DNA of 64,000 bases. Origin: Cladorhizidae sp. MBARI D1340-BT2 (taxonomy: Eukaryota; Porifera; Demospongiae; Poecilosclerida; Cladorhizidae). The translations under genes and the position numbers were made by a program. The notes under the pieces are model-generated. The model was not told where the DNA came from and ran no database searches. It was given only the letters and a program-made list of their open reading frames with translations. The DNA lies in NCBI GenBank assembly GCA_028752905.1, contig JAQNBH010000015.1, positions 16,724,669-16,788,668 of the forward strand. Direction: 5' to 3'. Positions 44,008 to 56,110 of this stretch are shown one piece after another (position 1 is the first letter of the stretch; every line of letters starts with the position of its first letter).

Positions 44008-47000
44008 CAGTGGGGGATCTAGGATTGGTGAAAGGGGGTTGCAAATGTGGCATATTCACTCACCGAAGGTTTTACTGCCATGCCCACTTTATGGCATAGT
44101 GAGGATGTTCTGTGTGTGTGTGTGTGTGTGTGTTTTTTTTTTGGAGGGTGATAGTGAAATAATTCAGGCTGATTATAATGACAAATAGCTAAGTGTGATA
44201 GATGCTAGGTGTAAAAATTGAGTCAAAATACATTACATTGTTCAGTAACTATTAACTATTCTGCCAACAGAAAAGGCAACTTCATCCTTCGAGGATGCAG
44301 CTGGTTAAATTTATAACCAATTCTTTCATTTTTGTAGAATTCTGTAGTTTTTCGCATTCTTTTCTGTTGATTTTCATTAGTGCCAATCCAGCTAGTCTTT
44401 TTGTGAAGTCATTGTAGAACGATGTGATGCTTTTATAAGTTTTAGCTGTCTAAAACTTCTTTCACATTCACAAGATGTAATAGAGACAGTCAAAGCAAGT
44501 TTAAGAAGTAGTTTGATGTTAGGAAATGCCACAGAATCACATACTGACAGAGTATCTACCAGTTTGGTAGGAGCATCTGTACTAAGTTCCTTCCATTTAC
44601 GAAACTGTACTCTACCGAAAACATAACAGCATGAGGTAACTCATCTTTGTAGAAGTCAACTGCAGCTGCAAGCTGGTCTAGTATTTCATGGTCAGACTCC
44701 TCAACTTGCTTTGGCAACAGTTTAAACAAACCTATAACCAGAGCTGGGTTGTCCACAAATCTTTCCTTTAGCTCATTAATGTGAGATAGAAAGTCATTGT
44801 ACAACAAGGTTATTCTAAAGTATTGTGGTATCTATGTTACTTCTTTGTGTTTGGCGGCTAGTAATCCTTGGCTTTTTCAAAACAAAGCTATCTCCATGGA
44901 TAGCCTCTCCAAGCTTTGAGGTTTCTTCATACACTATATTAAACTCTTTTTCTGAATCATCCCTCATTTTAGTAAGTGTTGCAACAACCTTTTTGCATTC
45001 TGTGTATGCATAGAGCACATCAACAGCTTGCATTTGAAGCTTCAATGTGAGTGGTCGAAGAGATGACAAAACTTCCAGAAGAGTTTTAAAACACCAAAAA
45101 ATCAAGGAGGTTTCACTATCCAGGTCTTCATTATCCTGAGAGCAATCAATAATAGAATGTAAAGACATATACAGAGCAGGAAGAAGCTCAAGAAATGTAG
45201 CATAGACATCAATATCCCTCAGCTTCTTTGCTCTAGCATTAAGAATAGATACATCTATTGGCATGCGCTGCCTCTTTGCAGAAAATTTAAAGAAACGTGC
45301 TATCTCTCCAATATAATATTCACAATTTCTGAATTCCTGGATTTTGCAAGCAGAAATAATTGCCACATTAAGCCTGTGAGCAGCACAATGAATATATATA
45401 CTGCTTTAGAGGTATGCTGTTGTATTATAGTTCTGCAACCAGATCTTGCTCCAGCCATGTTGGAAGCACTATCATAACATTGCCCCCGAAAATCAGCCAG
45501 GAATATACCCCATACCGACAAGCGCTGCAAGATTGCTTCAGCAAGGCTTTCCCAGTAATTGTTTCAACCTCAATGAAGTCCACAAACATATCCTTTACTT
45601 GATAGTCACAATTGACATAACGGAGAGTAACTGAGACCTGCTCCTTATTTGATATATCCGATACTTCATCACATATTACTGAATAAAAATTAGTATTGTT
45701 GACTTCATTCAGTATGTCACCTCTAATATGAGTACCATTAACAGATTCTGAATAGTTTGTGAGGTGTAATGGGCATTTTTTGGAGCATTCTGAAGGTGCT
45801 TCTTCAGATTTGTATCTGTTTCGGCTCTGAAACGCACCCATTTCAATAAAAATTACCATGGTTTTATATATCAAGCTCATTTTCATCCCACATGATTTTG
45901 TCATCATGATGACCGCATAAAGAAAATCCTTGTTTTCCACACACTACTACTTTTAGCAAATAATTAAACATCTTTTTGGTTTTCTTCAATTCTTCTTTGG
46001 GTTTCTGCCTGTAACATAGATTGAATCATTTCAGAGGGATTCCTGTAGTGAGCCAAGAATTCTTAGTAAGGGATGTCATATGGTAATCTGATGTAGCATG
46101 CCCATTCAGTTTGTGTGATTTTACACCCCATAATTTAAATGGCTTTGTAACAAAAGAATGAAGAACTTGCCCTCCTACTCTATTTGGAGCAAAAAGCATG
46201 CATGCATGGCAAAATGCACCATCAAGATGAGGACTATAGCACAGCCATGGGTATTGCTTTAACCACTCTGGTTTGAAATGGCGAAGTGGTTCTCTTTCTT
46301 TACAACAATTGTACCGATAAGATGATGAATCAGAACTTGGCTTCATCATTAGCAGTTGGTATTTGTGATCATTACAAAGCTTCCGAATGACTCTAATAGC
46401 TTCCAAAGTCACTTTCAACATAGCCAGGTATACCATGATAGCCACACGTAGCTATGCATATATATTTCATTCTAGTGTGACTGTCCACACCCCATAGCAG
46501 TGCAATTATATGCTTACCAATATTGCTCTCATTGTCATTGGAGTCTGGTGTTGTGGGTTAACTCAGGATGGCCAGGTTCAAAGTCAGTGTGTGACAAGGT
46601 TGGATCAAGATCTATAGCAGAAGCTGTCATGGAACTGCTAGGTCCAGAATCACTTGCTATAGTTATTATATTTACTGAGGTAAGACATAATTTCATACAT
46701 ACCTGGTGATCTTTTTTTGAAAAATGATGTAATAGTAGAAGTGTCTGAACTAGGTCTCAACTTATCCATACTCATCAGATGCAGCAGCTAGTTTTTAGTA
46801 GCCATGTGCTTTTCTGGCATGTAATTAGCTAGCTATAATTATTTCTGTGGTGTAGTTGCACTAATTTTAGGCAGCAGTGTTTGAATAATTAACTGTCTTG
46901 CATCTGTTCAAAATTTGAATTTGTAAAAGACCATTCCAAATTTGGGCAGACATACATGTACTGTCCATTATAAGATCTGCACTTTTCTTGCATGTAAAGT

Positions 47001-47139
47001 GTTAATGTGTGCAATACCAGAAGCAATGTCTGAATGAGCACAGAAATAGTGTCCATACAGACTACTGAGGCAGAGCTTTAAAATTTATTTTGTTCACAAG
47101 GTGGTTGCAACCAAAGCAACCCCCCTGGATCCCCCACTG
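44008..47139 (-). mobile_element. ZMYM1-like hAT element, minus strand
   Basis: The ends are CAGTGGGGGATCTAGG and, inverted, CAGTGGGGGATCCAGG. The interior carries a transposase in near-complete order on the minus strand. TATATAGTA lies just outside both ends (offset by a few bases on the left), a possible target duplication. The right end is only 16 bp from the next hAT element. Confidence 0.8.
44340..46445 (-). pseudogene. hAT transposase (ZMYM1/DUF4371 type), few breaks
   Basis: Reading down from 46445: a TTF-type finger region (LRHFKPEWLKQYPWLCYSP ... GAFCHACMLF, 46026-46445); the DUF4371 core (FYSVICDEVSDISNKEQVSV, 45425-45940); RGQCYDSASNMAGARSGC (45300-45530); a middle helical region (44815-45366); LKERFVDNPALV (44556-44807); and the hAT dimerisation end SCECERSF then QLKLIKASHRSTM near 44400-44490. 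Frameshifts near 45940, 45430, 45330 and 44810 break it. In the family this is a nuclear DNA-cutting transposase. Only small lesions separate it from a full frame. Confidence 0.75.
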
Positions 47140-47155
47140 GTATATAGTAGTCATG

Positions 47156-49721
47156 CAGGGGGGGAGGAACAGGGGGGGCGGAGGGGGCGGCCGCCTGACC
47201 AATATTTTGGACCAACTGTATCTTGTGTTAATAATTATGGAACTGGTGCATTGTTTACTTAAAATAGTACTATTTTACCTTACATGTGGCCAGTCACTAG
47301 CTGTATTTAAAATTAACAGCCACTTAAACCAGTCATTGATTGTTACATGAGATGATGATGTCACTGAGTGACTTGTTTAATGATGCATGCAATACATGTG
47401 CACTGCCAGAGCAGGTGAGCACTGAGCACATGGCAATCATTAGCTTTGATTTCTAGGATTACATGACGGTCTTTCTCTGTGTGTAATCAGTCACCATGGC
47501 TTCAAATTCTGCCTCACTGTCAGCTAACACGAGCTTTCCAGAGCAGTTCCAACCAAGAAGTAGTTTTAAGTTCCCAAAGAAGAGATATGGAAAATATGAA
47601 AGATCATTCAGAGCTGAGTGGTGTCAACAGTATTCCTGGCTTGATTATGATGTACCACTTGATTCTGCTTTTTGTTACCTATGTATGAGGGCTGAACATG
47701 AAGGGAAGTTCTTGGTAAGCACTAAGAGAGAGCCATCCTTGGTTACACAAATTGGAAAGAAGCAACATCCTCGTTCAAGAAACACCAGAGGAGTGCCTGT
47801 CATCTGGAGGCACTTTGAAGCTGTAGTCACACGCCCCAAACAGATCATTGGTGATATTGGTGAAGTATTGAGCAAAGAAAACAAGGCAGTCAATAGAAAA
47901 ATGCTTTTAACTGTTTTCGAGAATATTAAGTTCCTTGCTCGCCACGGATTGCCACTAAGGGGTAGTCATGGCCAGGAGACTGAAAGCAATTTTATCCAAC
48001 TGTTACTCCTGCGAAGTTTAGATCATCCCGAAATTCTTGCATGGATTGATAAGAAAACCAAATTGATAAGAAAACCAACAAGTATACTTCGCATGATATT
48101 CAGAACTAATGTCTGGCAAACAAGATTATCCGGGAGGTGAGTCAAAACATTCGTGAGAGTAACTGCTTCACTATCATGGCTGATGAATGTACTGATATAG
48201 GCAATTCACTATTTGCATTAGGTGGGTTGATGATGATCTTCAAGATCATGAAGATTTCATTGGTCTCTATGAAGTAAACAGCATAGATTCCGACACCCTC
48301 TTCCATGCCATCAAAGATACTATAGTTCGGATGCCAGGTCTCAGTATCTCTCAGTGCCGAGGCCAATGTTATGATGGTGCATCTAATATGAGTGGCATCA
48401 GGAATGGTGTATCGGCAAAGATACTATCGGAGGAAAAGCGTGCAGTCTACACACACTGCTATGGGCATGCTCTAAATTTGGCTGTCAGCAGTACTATAAA
48501 GCAATCCAAGGTGTGCAATGATGCCCTAGACAGCTTTTGAGATTTGTAAGCTGATAAAGTATTCTCCAAAGCGAAATGCTGCATTTGATAGAATAAAGCT
48601 TGAAAATCGTGATGAAGATACTCCCATGGGCATACGAAAATTTGGTCCTACCCGGTGGACCATTCGAGGTGAATCGATCAGCAGTATAATTGAGAATTAC
48701 ACCATTTTAAATCAGTTGTGGGATGAATGTTTAGAGAAAAGATTAGACCCAGATGTAAAAGGAAGAATAATTGGAGTGAAAACACAAATGGCAAAGTTTA
48801 ATTTGCTGTTTGGTCTGCATCTCAGTGAACGCATCTTAAAGATTACAGATAATTTGAGCAAGACATTGCAAACAGAGTCTCTGCCTGCATCAGAAGCGAA
48901 CCTTAAAAGCAATGAGGAGTGATGAGATGTCTGAGCTATTTTATAAGCATGTTCAATGTTTATGTGTTCGTACACACGTTGAAGAGCCCTCATTGCCAAG
49001 GAAAAGAAGAGCACCAAGCAGGTTCAAAGTGGGTGAAGGAGATGGTTACCACAGTACAGTTGAAGATCACTCGCAAGCTCTATTTTGAAGTACTGGATTT
49101 TGTTATTTAAAGCATTCAAGATCGTTTTGATCAGCCAGGGTATGCTGTCTACCAGAAACTTGAGGAAGTATTAATGAAAGCAGTTAATAGGAAGGACTAC
49201 TCAACTAACTTGCAAGCTGTTATTGACTTTTATGGTGAGCTTTCAACACAATTGCAAGTCTTCAGTTCAAGCTTTCCCAGGAATGAACAATCACTCACTC
49301 TACATGAAATTCTACATTTTCTGCAAGGTCTCTCTAAAGGTCAAAGGGTTTTTTACAAGCAAGTTTGCTGGATAGCCCGTCTGATCCTTGTTTTGCCTGC
49401 TACAAATGCGGCCAGCAAAAGAAGTTTTTCTGCTATGAAGCGAGTGAAGACCTACTTACGTAGTACAATGAGTCAACCAAGGTTGAACCATATTATGACT
49501 CTAAATATCTACAAGGATATGTTGGATAAAGTTGACCTTACCAATATTGCCAGTGAATTTGTTTGTGGTAGTGAACACAGACTTCGAATCTTTGGTAGCT
49601 TTAAATAAACTCATGACTCACTGTAATTTATTAGTACTCCTTTGTCATTGAAAGTAGTTCTGTTATCATGTTCTACCTAAATTTTTGCCTGACCAATACA
49701 AAATAGCTTCCTCCACCACTG
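47156..49721 (+). mobile_element. Second ZMYM1-like hAT element, plus strand
   Basis: The left end is G-rich (CAGGGGGGGAGGAACAGGGG; an alternative start is 47170). The right end is CCACCACTG, inverted CAGTGGTGGAGGAAGC. Both ends carry the direct subterminal text CCTGACCAATA. Left flank TAGTCATG and right flank TCATGTGG share GTCATG with the 24-bp array unit, so it may have inserted into the array edge. Confidence 0.7.
47496..49608 (+). pseudogene. hAT transposase (ZMYM1/DUF4371 type), second element
   Basis: It starts MASNSASLSANTSF at 47496. A TTF-like region follows (FRAEWCQQYSWLDYDVPLDS, FCYLCMRAE). Next are FLARHGLPLRGSH, the DUF4371 core (FTIMADECTDIGN near 48170, in another frame), RGQCYDGASNMSGIRNGVSA with YTHCYGHALNLAV (48331-48540), and FGPTRWTIRGESIS (48626-48922). 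The C-terminal dimerisation region (49174-49608) has LPATNAASKRSFSAMKRVKT, ending at TAA. Frameshifts lie near 48130, 48230, 48540 and 48920. It is distinct in sequence from the neighbour at 44340-46445. Confidence 0.78.
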
Positions 49722-51285
49722 TCATGTGGCTACCTTTACAAGTAGTCTACCTTTACAAGTAGTCATGTGGCTACCTTTACAAGTAGTCACGTGGCTACCT
49801 TTACAAGTAGTCACGTGGCTAACTTTACAAGTAGTCACGTGGCTAACTTTACAAGTAGTCACGTGGCTAACTTTACAAGTAGTCACGTGGCTAACTTTAC
49901 AAGTAGTCACGTGGCTAACTTTACAAGTAGTCACGTGTCTACCTTTACAAGTAGTCACGTGGCTACCTTTACAAGTAGTCACGTGTCTGCCTTTACAAGT
50001 AGTCATGTGTCTACCTTTACAAGTAGTCATGTGGCTACCTTTACAAGTAGTCATGTGTCTACCTTTACAAGTAGTCACGTGACTACCTTTACAAGTAGTC
50101 ATGTGGCTACCTTTACAAGTAGTCATGCGACTACCTTTACAAGTAGTCATGTGTCTACCTTTACAAGTAGTCATGTGGCTACCTTTACAAGTAGTCACGT
50201 GGATACCTTTACAAGTAGTCACGTGGCTACCTTTACAAGTAGTCACGTGGCTACCTTTACAAGTAGTCATGTGGCTACCTTTACAAGTAGTCATGTGTGT
50301 ACCTTTACAAGTAGTCATGTGGCTACCTTTACAAGTAGTCATGTGTCTACCTTTACAAGTAGTCATGTGGCTACCTTTACAAGTAGTCATGTGTCTACCT
50401 TTACAAGTAGTCATGTGGCTACCTTTACAAGTAGTCATGTGGCTACCTTTTCAAGTAGCATGTGGTTACCTTTACGAGTAGTCATGTGGCTACCTTTACA
50501 AGTAGGCATGTGGCTATCTTTACAAGTAGTCATGTGGCTACCTTTACAAGAAGTCATGTGCTACCTTTACAAGAAGTCATGTGAGTACCTTTACAAGTAG
50601 TCATGTGGCTACCTTTACAAGTAGTCATGTGGCTACCTTTACAAGTAGGCATGTGGCTACCTTTACAAGTAGTCATGTGGATACCTTTGCAAGTAGTCAT
50701 GTGGATACCTTTACAAGAAGTCATGTGGCTACCTTTACAAGTAATCATGTGGCTACCTTTACAAGAAGTCATGTGCTACCTTTACAAGAAGTCATGTGAG
50801 TACCTTTACGAGTAGTCATGTGGCTACCTTTACAAGTGGTCTTGTGGCTACCTTTATAAGTAGTCATGTGGCTACCTTAACAAGTAGTCATGTGGCTACC
50901 TTTACAAGTGGTCTTGTGGCTACCTTTACAAGTAGTCATGTGGCTACCTTTACAAGTGGTCTTGTGGTTACCTTTACGAGTAGTCTTGTGGCTACCTTTA
51001 CAAGTAGTCATGTGGCTACCTTTACAAGTAGTCATGTGGCTACCTTTACAAGATCTCATTTATGTGGCTACCTTTACAAGTAGTCATGTGGCTACCTTTA
51101 CAAGTAGTCATGTGGCTACCTTTACAAGTAGTCATGTGGCTACCTTTACAAGTGGTCATGTGGCTACCTTTACAAGTAGTCATGTGGCTACCTTTACAAG
51201 AAGTTATTTGGCTAGCTATCTTTAGAAGGAGTTATGTGGCTACTAATCATGTGGCTACCTTTACAAGATCTCATTTATGTGGCAA
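49722..51285. repeat. 24-bp minisatellite upstream of sushi 1, copy 2 (about 64 units)
   Basis: Same unit as at 22752. Units at 49780-50240 often carry CACGTG (palindromic E-box) in place of CATGTG. A block of five identical GCTAACTTT units (49810-49925) shows recent local expansion. A partial duplication of a multi-unit block is visible at 50540-50600 and 50760-50820. Confidence 0.94.
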
Positions 51286-51500
51286 CCTCAGAGTTTGGTC
51301 ATGGTGAAACTTATAATAGTAATTACAAAAAATTTATGTAAGAAATTCTTTTATCTTGTTCATAATATATGAAAAAAATACATTGTCTGTGTGTGGCACG
51401 AATATGGTTCTATGCTCAATGTGTTAATTAAATCATGTTCTATTGCTATACGTGCACATACAATGTAGCCTCTCCTATGCTATACTTAATTCTATTATAG

Positions 51501-51689
51501 TGAAATGCCCCACTCCAAATGTGGCTGCTGATGTGAGAGTGTGGCCCTTCACTAACACTCTTGTAGGAGCTACTATTACATACAGCTGTTCAGATGGGTA
51601 CTTACCCCAAACTAACCAGACATCTCAGTGCACACAAGTGGGCAGTGTTGGAGTATGGATGCCTGACCCAGCTCTATTAGATTGCTCAA
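51501..51689 (+). CDS. Sushi/CCP domain 1 exon, receptor copy 2
   Basis: 189 bp, phase 1-1, acceptor TCTATTATAG. The product keeps all four cysteines (VKCPTPN, TYSCSDGYLPQ, SQCTQVG, LLDC) and the tryptophan. The donor is GTTGGT where copies 1 and 3 have GTAGGT. Position +3 is changed, so splicing efficiency may differ. Most differences from copy 1 are conservative. Confidence 0.87.
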
Positions 51690-51794
51690 GTTGGTTGATT
51701 TATATTGCCTACATGTATTTATTGCTCAACAAACTCTCACTTGGCATAGTATATGTGCACTGACTATCTCAACAGTCAAAATATATTTACTCAC

Positions 51795-51885
51795 TCAATG
51801 TTTGGGCTGATGTTCTAGCCTTCATCAGATTATTCCTGATGAAGGCTAGAACATCTAGTCGAAATGTAATGCAAGAAAATCATTG
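51795..51885. ncRNA. Hammerhead-like palindromic repeat in intron, copy 2
   Basis: On plus, TATTC, CTGATGA, A, GGCTAG-AACAT-CTAGTC, GAAATGTA (51834-51866). On minus, CTGATGAAGGCTAG then AACATCAGCC and CAAACATT. The plus copy has a fully paired 6-bp stem II. It is collinear with 23950-24040 and 61765-61860. Confidence 0.42.
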
Positions 51886-51921
51886 TCAAGAAGTCATCAG
51901 AGCTGTTTTAATCCTTATTAG

Positions 51922-52155
51922 TTGTGTGCAGTGCCCCGCCCTCTCCTCTGAATGGGTCAGTGCAAGCTAATGAAAGTCGTACGTATGTGGAAGGAGATGT
52001 GGTGAACTTTCAGTGTGTGTCAGGTTTGAGTCCTGCAGATGTAATGACTGCTACATGCACTATGGAAGGAAGTTGGAGGCCTGACTCACAACTGCTGAGC
52101 TGCTCCAGACCAACTGAAGCAACACCACCTACTACTGCAACCAAATCTAGTCAAG
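51922..52155 (+). CDS. Sushi/CCP domain 2 plus stalk exon, receptor copy 2
   Basis: 234 bp, phase 1-1, acceptor TTATTAG, donor CAAG|GTATGC. Four sushi cysteines (VCSAPPS, NFQCVSG, TATCTMEG, LLSC) and SWRPD are kept. The stalk is TEATPPTTATKSSQ. It is joined in phase to the TM exon at 57725. The intron that follows lacks about 1.2 kb present in copy 1. Confidence 0.87.
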
Positions 52156-52739
52156 GTATGCAATTGCTCTATGACATATTCATAGAGCACATGTACTCCG
52201 CAGTGTTGTTTTATATTTGGATGCTAAGTATTTTGTGTGTACTTATAAAATAATTATGTTTTATGCACACAAATAAGTGTTTGGCAGAACATGAGTGGAT
52301 CTTGCAGTTTATATCTCGAGGGGTGAATATATAATATACATGCACAGCAACAAGTTGCTGTTAGCCATTGGTTCTTAAAATATACTTGCTTGCTTTCAAA
52401 GAGTTGGGGATTTAGTGACAAGCGTTGTACACTCAAGTCAACCATTCATGGCCACTGTACAGTGGTACACACAGTAATATAAGTTGGCCTGCCCTCTTGC
52501 CACACCCACCTCCATTTGTAGGTGCTCTCTCTAAAAAGATGCTACTATACTTTCTTTAAATGGTATACATTTTTGTGTACAACAAGACAGAATAATAATT
52601 ACATAATCTAATACTGCAAGAAACAACTGACAAAACAGCAACAGTCAGAAAACAACAACTAGCAAAACTCAGTAGCTGGCAGCCTCTATATCAGGTCAAT
52701 CATCTTTGGCCGGACCTTTCATAAAGTGTTTAATGACTA
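52156..52739. other. Intron, paralogous to 25540-26430
   Basis: Aligned by eye with copy 1 (for example 52300-52340 with 25660-25700). No exon is seen. Confidence 0.5.
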
Positions 52740-53540
52740 GGTGCACTTAGCATAGCTGAGAGATCAAAGTTCTTCTGTGCCTTTCACCATTCCCTCTGTA
52801 TGTATTCCTTCAGTTTGTGCCATAGAGTTTCAATTTTGTTGGCATCAGGTAATTCCAGTGCAGTCCTCCATATAACACAGTTATAGTCCATGAAGATCTT
52901 AGCCAAGTGAGATGTGTGCTTAGGAAGATTGTCCTGCATGAACCAGTGGTTGCAGTCAGGGAAAATGTCATGCAAGAAGGTGGCAAGGTCTTTTCCAAAA
53001 ATATTACATGCAACAGACCCGCATGATGCCTTCTAAGATGCAACTCTTGCTTGCACCTCACAGCCAACCCAGACATAAACCTTCACTGAGTTTGGCCCGT
53101 AATTACATCTATCACCAAATTATGTGGCATCCTAAATTAGTGCACCTTGATTTGTTCTTGAGGGTGTGGGAGGACACCTCCTCTTTTTCAGCAGCAGGAG
53201 CACATGTGAGTTTCAAGTTGCAGTGTGCACTCATCGCCAACACTACATCTTCAAACCTCCCAGATCCTTCTGTATGAAGCTATTGAGCCCATTCTAATCT
53301 CTTGACCTGGTAGGATGGTAGAGACAATGGGGTAATCCTTACCTCCCAGTTAGAATAATTTATGCCCACCTTATTGGCATGTTGGATAAGTTGACAGTAA
53401 CAGCTGCCACAAAACATCCATCCCAGAGTAGTCCAACACCGGAGAACTGTGCGGAGAGAGATAGCGTAGTCTCTAGATTGCAAGACATGGTAAAGCTGCT
53501 GTGGTCTCATCATCCAGCTTCATCTGCTCATTCACAATTT
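52740..53540 (-). pseudogene. Tc1/mariner transposase remnant, duplicated copy 2
   Basis: The minus strand encodes ISLRTVLRCWTTLGWMF, then GSCYCQLIQHANK (53280-53513), and VKRLEWAQ. Further on comes WFMQDNLPKHTSHLAKIFMD, then LPDANKIETLWHKLKEYI (52784-52975). These match the Tc1-like HTH, RLxWAQ, QDNxPxHTS and PDLNPIExLWxxLK blocks. This copy keeps more of the C-terminal part than copy 1 but is broken by stops. Confidence 0.75.
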
Positions 53541-54289
53541 TTTAATCTCTGCCATCACAATAGAAGGTCTTCCACTGCCTGCCTGCCTGGCAATAGCTCC
53601 AGTTATGCTGTACAGAGCTTAGAATTCCTCATCCCACACTACTTGCAGGCATGCCTTAATCTGCCAGTATCTTTGCAATGGTAGTCGACATATAGCACTC
53701 TCTCAACAAACACAGGATCTTTTGTTTTCTGTCACCATGACACTCACAGAAATCGGAAACATGATGATCAAGGATAATGAAACAGAAACCTACACAGGCA
53801 GTACTAATATTAAGGGCAGCAAGGGGCACTACTATTCCAGAAAGCAAGGGCCACAGAGACTTACACTGATTAATAATTACACTGATTCTTGATAGATTGA
53901 CTGACAACACTGCTACTAGACCACATCTACCAAGGGATGCTAATATAAGAGCAAGCAAGTTTAGAGAAAAGGGGATGAGAGACTTATGCTTGTCTGTAAG
54001 AATGAAACTGATTCAAGATGGGAGACTGACACACACTGCATAATTCGCTTGACTAGAGTAAAGAACCCAAGAATACGCTAGACTGCATGCTTCAGGGGAA
54101 AAAATGGAAGCTAAAATGCTCTGGAATCACTTGATGTATGCTCACTTACTCTCCTGAAGCTCACTAGCTAGCTCTGTCACTTTCTTCCCCTTTCAAATTA
54201 CTTACTACAAATGTGTACAAGTTCCATTTGGATTGTTCGGTTGTAACCATTTACAGAATGCTTTTTACAGCATGCATTGTTTAACTTTC
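53541..54289. other. Intron, paralogous to 27160-27800
   Basis: Continues the copy 1 / copy 2 alignment, including transposon-derived sequence. No exon is seen. Confidence 0.45.
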
Positions 54290-54860
54290 TATAGCATGCA
54301 TTGTTTAGCTTTTTACAGCAGGCATTGTTTTACTTTTTACAGCAAGCTTTTTACAGCATGCATTGTTTAGCTTTTTACAGCAAGCATTGTTTAACTTTTT
54401 ACAGCATCCATTGTTTAGCTTTTTACAGCATGCATTGTTTAGCTTTTTACAGCATGCATTGTTTAGTTTTTTACAGCATGCATTGTTTAGCTTTTTATAG
54501 CATGCATTGTTTAACTTTTTAGAGCATGCATTGTTTAGCTTTTTACAGCAGGCATTGTTTAACTTTTTACAGCATGCTTTTTACAGCAGGCATTGTTTAG
54601 TTTTTACAGCATGCATTCTTAACCTTTTTCCAGCATGCATTGTTTAACATTTTACAGCAAGCATTGTTTAGCTTTTTACAGCATGCATTGTTTAAGTTTT
54701 ACAGCATGCATTGTTTAGCTTTTTACAGCATGCATTCTTAAGCTTTTTGCAGCATGCATTGTTTAACATTTTACAGCATGCATGCATTGTTTTAACTTTT
54801 TACAGCATGCATTGTTTAACTTTTTACAGCATGCATTGTTTAGCTTTTTACAGCACCACC
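54290..54860. repeat. 24-bp minisatellite, expanded only in copy 2 (more than 20 units)
   Basis: Units read ACAGCATGCATTGTTTAGCT then TTTT. Shortened units occur near 54345 and 54575. Copy 1 has only 2-3 imperfect units (27820-27870), so the expansion followed the segmental duplication. Confidence 0.92.
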
Positions 54861-55019
54861 AGGAATATCCTAGACTATGCCAATTCGAAGATTGCAATCA
54901 CATATGATGATCTGGAGAAAGCTGAAGAGTTGGACACTTCACAGTAATGACCTGTTGGAAGTTAGCTGGAGAGTTATAATATGAAACCACACCCATTCAA
55001 AATGAGCGAGCACACTGTC

Positions 55020-56110
55020 TTTCAATGTAAAAGTTGTGGAGTGGTCCAGGCACAAGTGATGCAGAACGTGATGTGATGTTGACTGCTAAAATAGTTTGTA
55101 GTTGACAGAAAAAGAGTGAGAGAGAGGAATGAAAAATATGATACTTTGCTTGAGGCTAGTGTAGGCAGTGGGAAGAAGAAGAGGAACCTGCATGGTGGAG
55201 CACCTATTTTCAGCCAACAAGTTGACTCAGAGGTCTACCACTACCTAGAGCTAGAGCACTCTGAAGGCAGGGTAGTTTGTAACATGGATCTCCTGCAGAA
55301 GGTTTACACAATGCTGAGAGAATTGGTATCCATGGCCTCCTGTAACTTCCATGTGGCTGTGTGGCGGGAAGAAGCAATGGAATGTGGGGCATGTGATCAC
55401 ATCTCAAAAGGTGTCAGAAGACTATAAGCTGCAGCTCACCCTTCACCAAGAACCATTTCCAAGAGAGCTTCAAGGCTACAGAAAATGTGAGATTGGCAAT
55501 ATGGATCAAGCATTGTGCAGGTAAGCTTTGATTCAGCACCTTCTGTCACAAACAACTGTGAACTGTTTGAATTGTTACCACTGGTGCTGAAAAGAGAGGT
55601 TTCATAATAGCATCAGGGAGAACAGTACAGACTCCCTGTGCTTGTCATCTTCAAGGAGCAAAAAGGAACATTGCGCCCACGCATCACAGCACAACTTCAT
55701 GTGATAGATAATCTTGAAGTCACTGCCACTGAAAATGGATGGACAAATTTCTCTAAAGTGCATAGCTGGCAGCGTAAGGGACTATTTTTCAGAGTTCACT
55801 CCATCTTTTATGTGGGAGCTCAAACAGCATAGAGGGCTCAGAGGAACAAACATACCAGGGAAAGTTTCCAAAGATGGAGAACAACAACAACAAAGTACCC
55901 TTGCAAATCTTCAGGTGAAGAAGCTGACGAAATGGAGGGCTTGGAAGAATCTGGTGATGAGGGTGGTGAGTGGCTTCCAACAATCAACACTGCCTGGCAC
56001 AACAACTCTATTATTAATGGCTATTATTAAAGGCCAAGTTAAGTTTTTATGTACGTGCTGCATCATGACGTGGACCCATGGACAAATCAAGTACAAAGTT
56101 TAGTGTGCAT
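55020..56110 (+). pseudogene. pogo-like transposase remnant, copy 2
   Basis: The piece at 55116-55427 encodes KYDTLLEASVGSGKKKRNLH, then GGAPIFSQQVDSEVYHYLEL, matching the pogo-type linker after the HTH (KRRLHGGxRKxxxxxxExxL). Later pieces at 55638-55832 (LVIFKEQKGT) and 55714-56103 correspond to the DDE core region. The remnant is collinear with 28010-29090 and carries different lesions. Confidence 0.65.

Noticed and set aside
49767..50600. 277-codon frame of TFTSSHVA repeats, and frames on the other strand
   Set aside because: Produced by the 24-bp array, open in several frames at once; the same array is intronic before sushi 1 in all copies.
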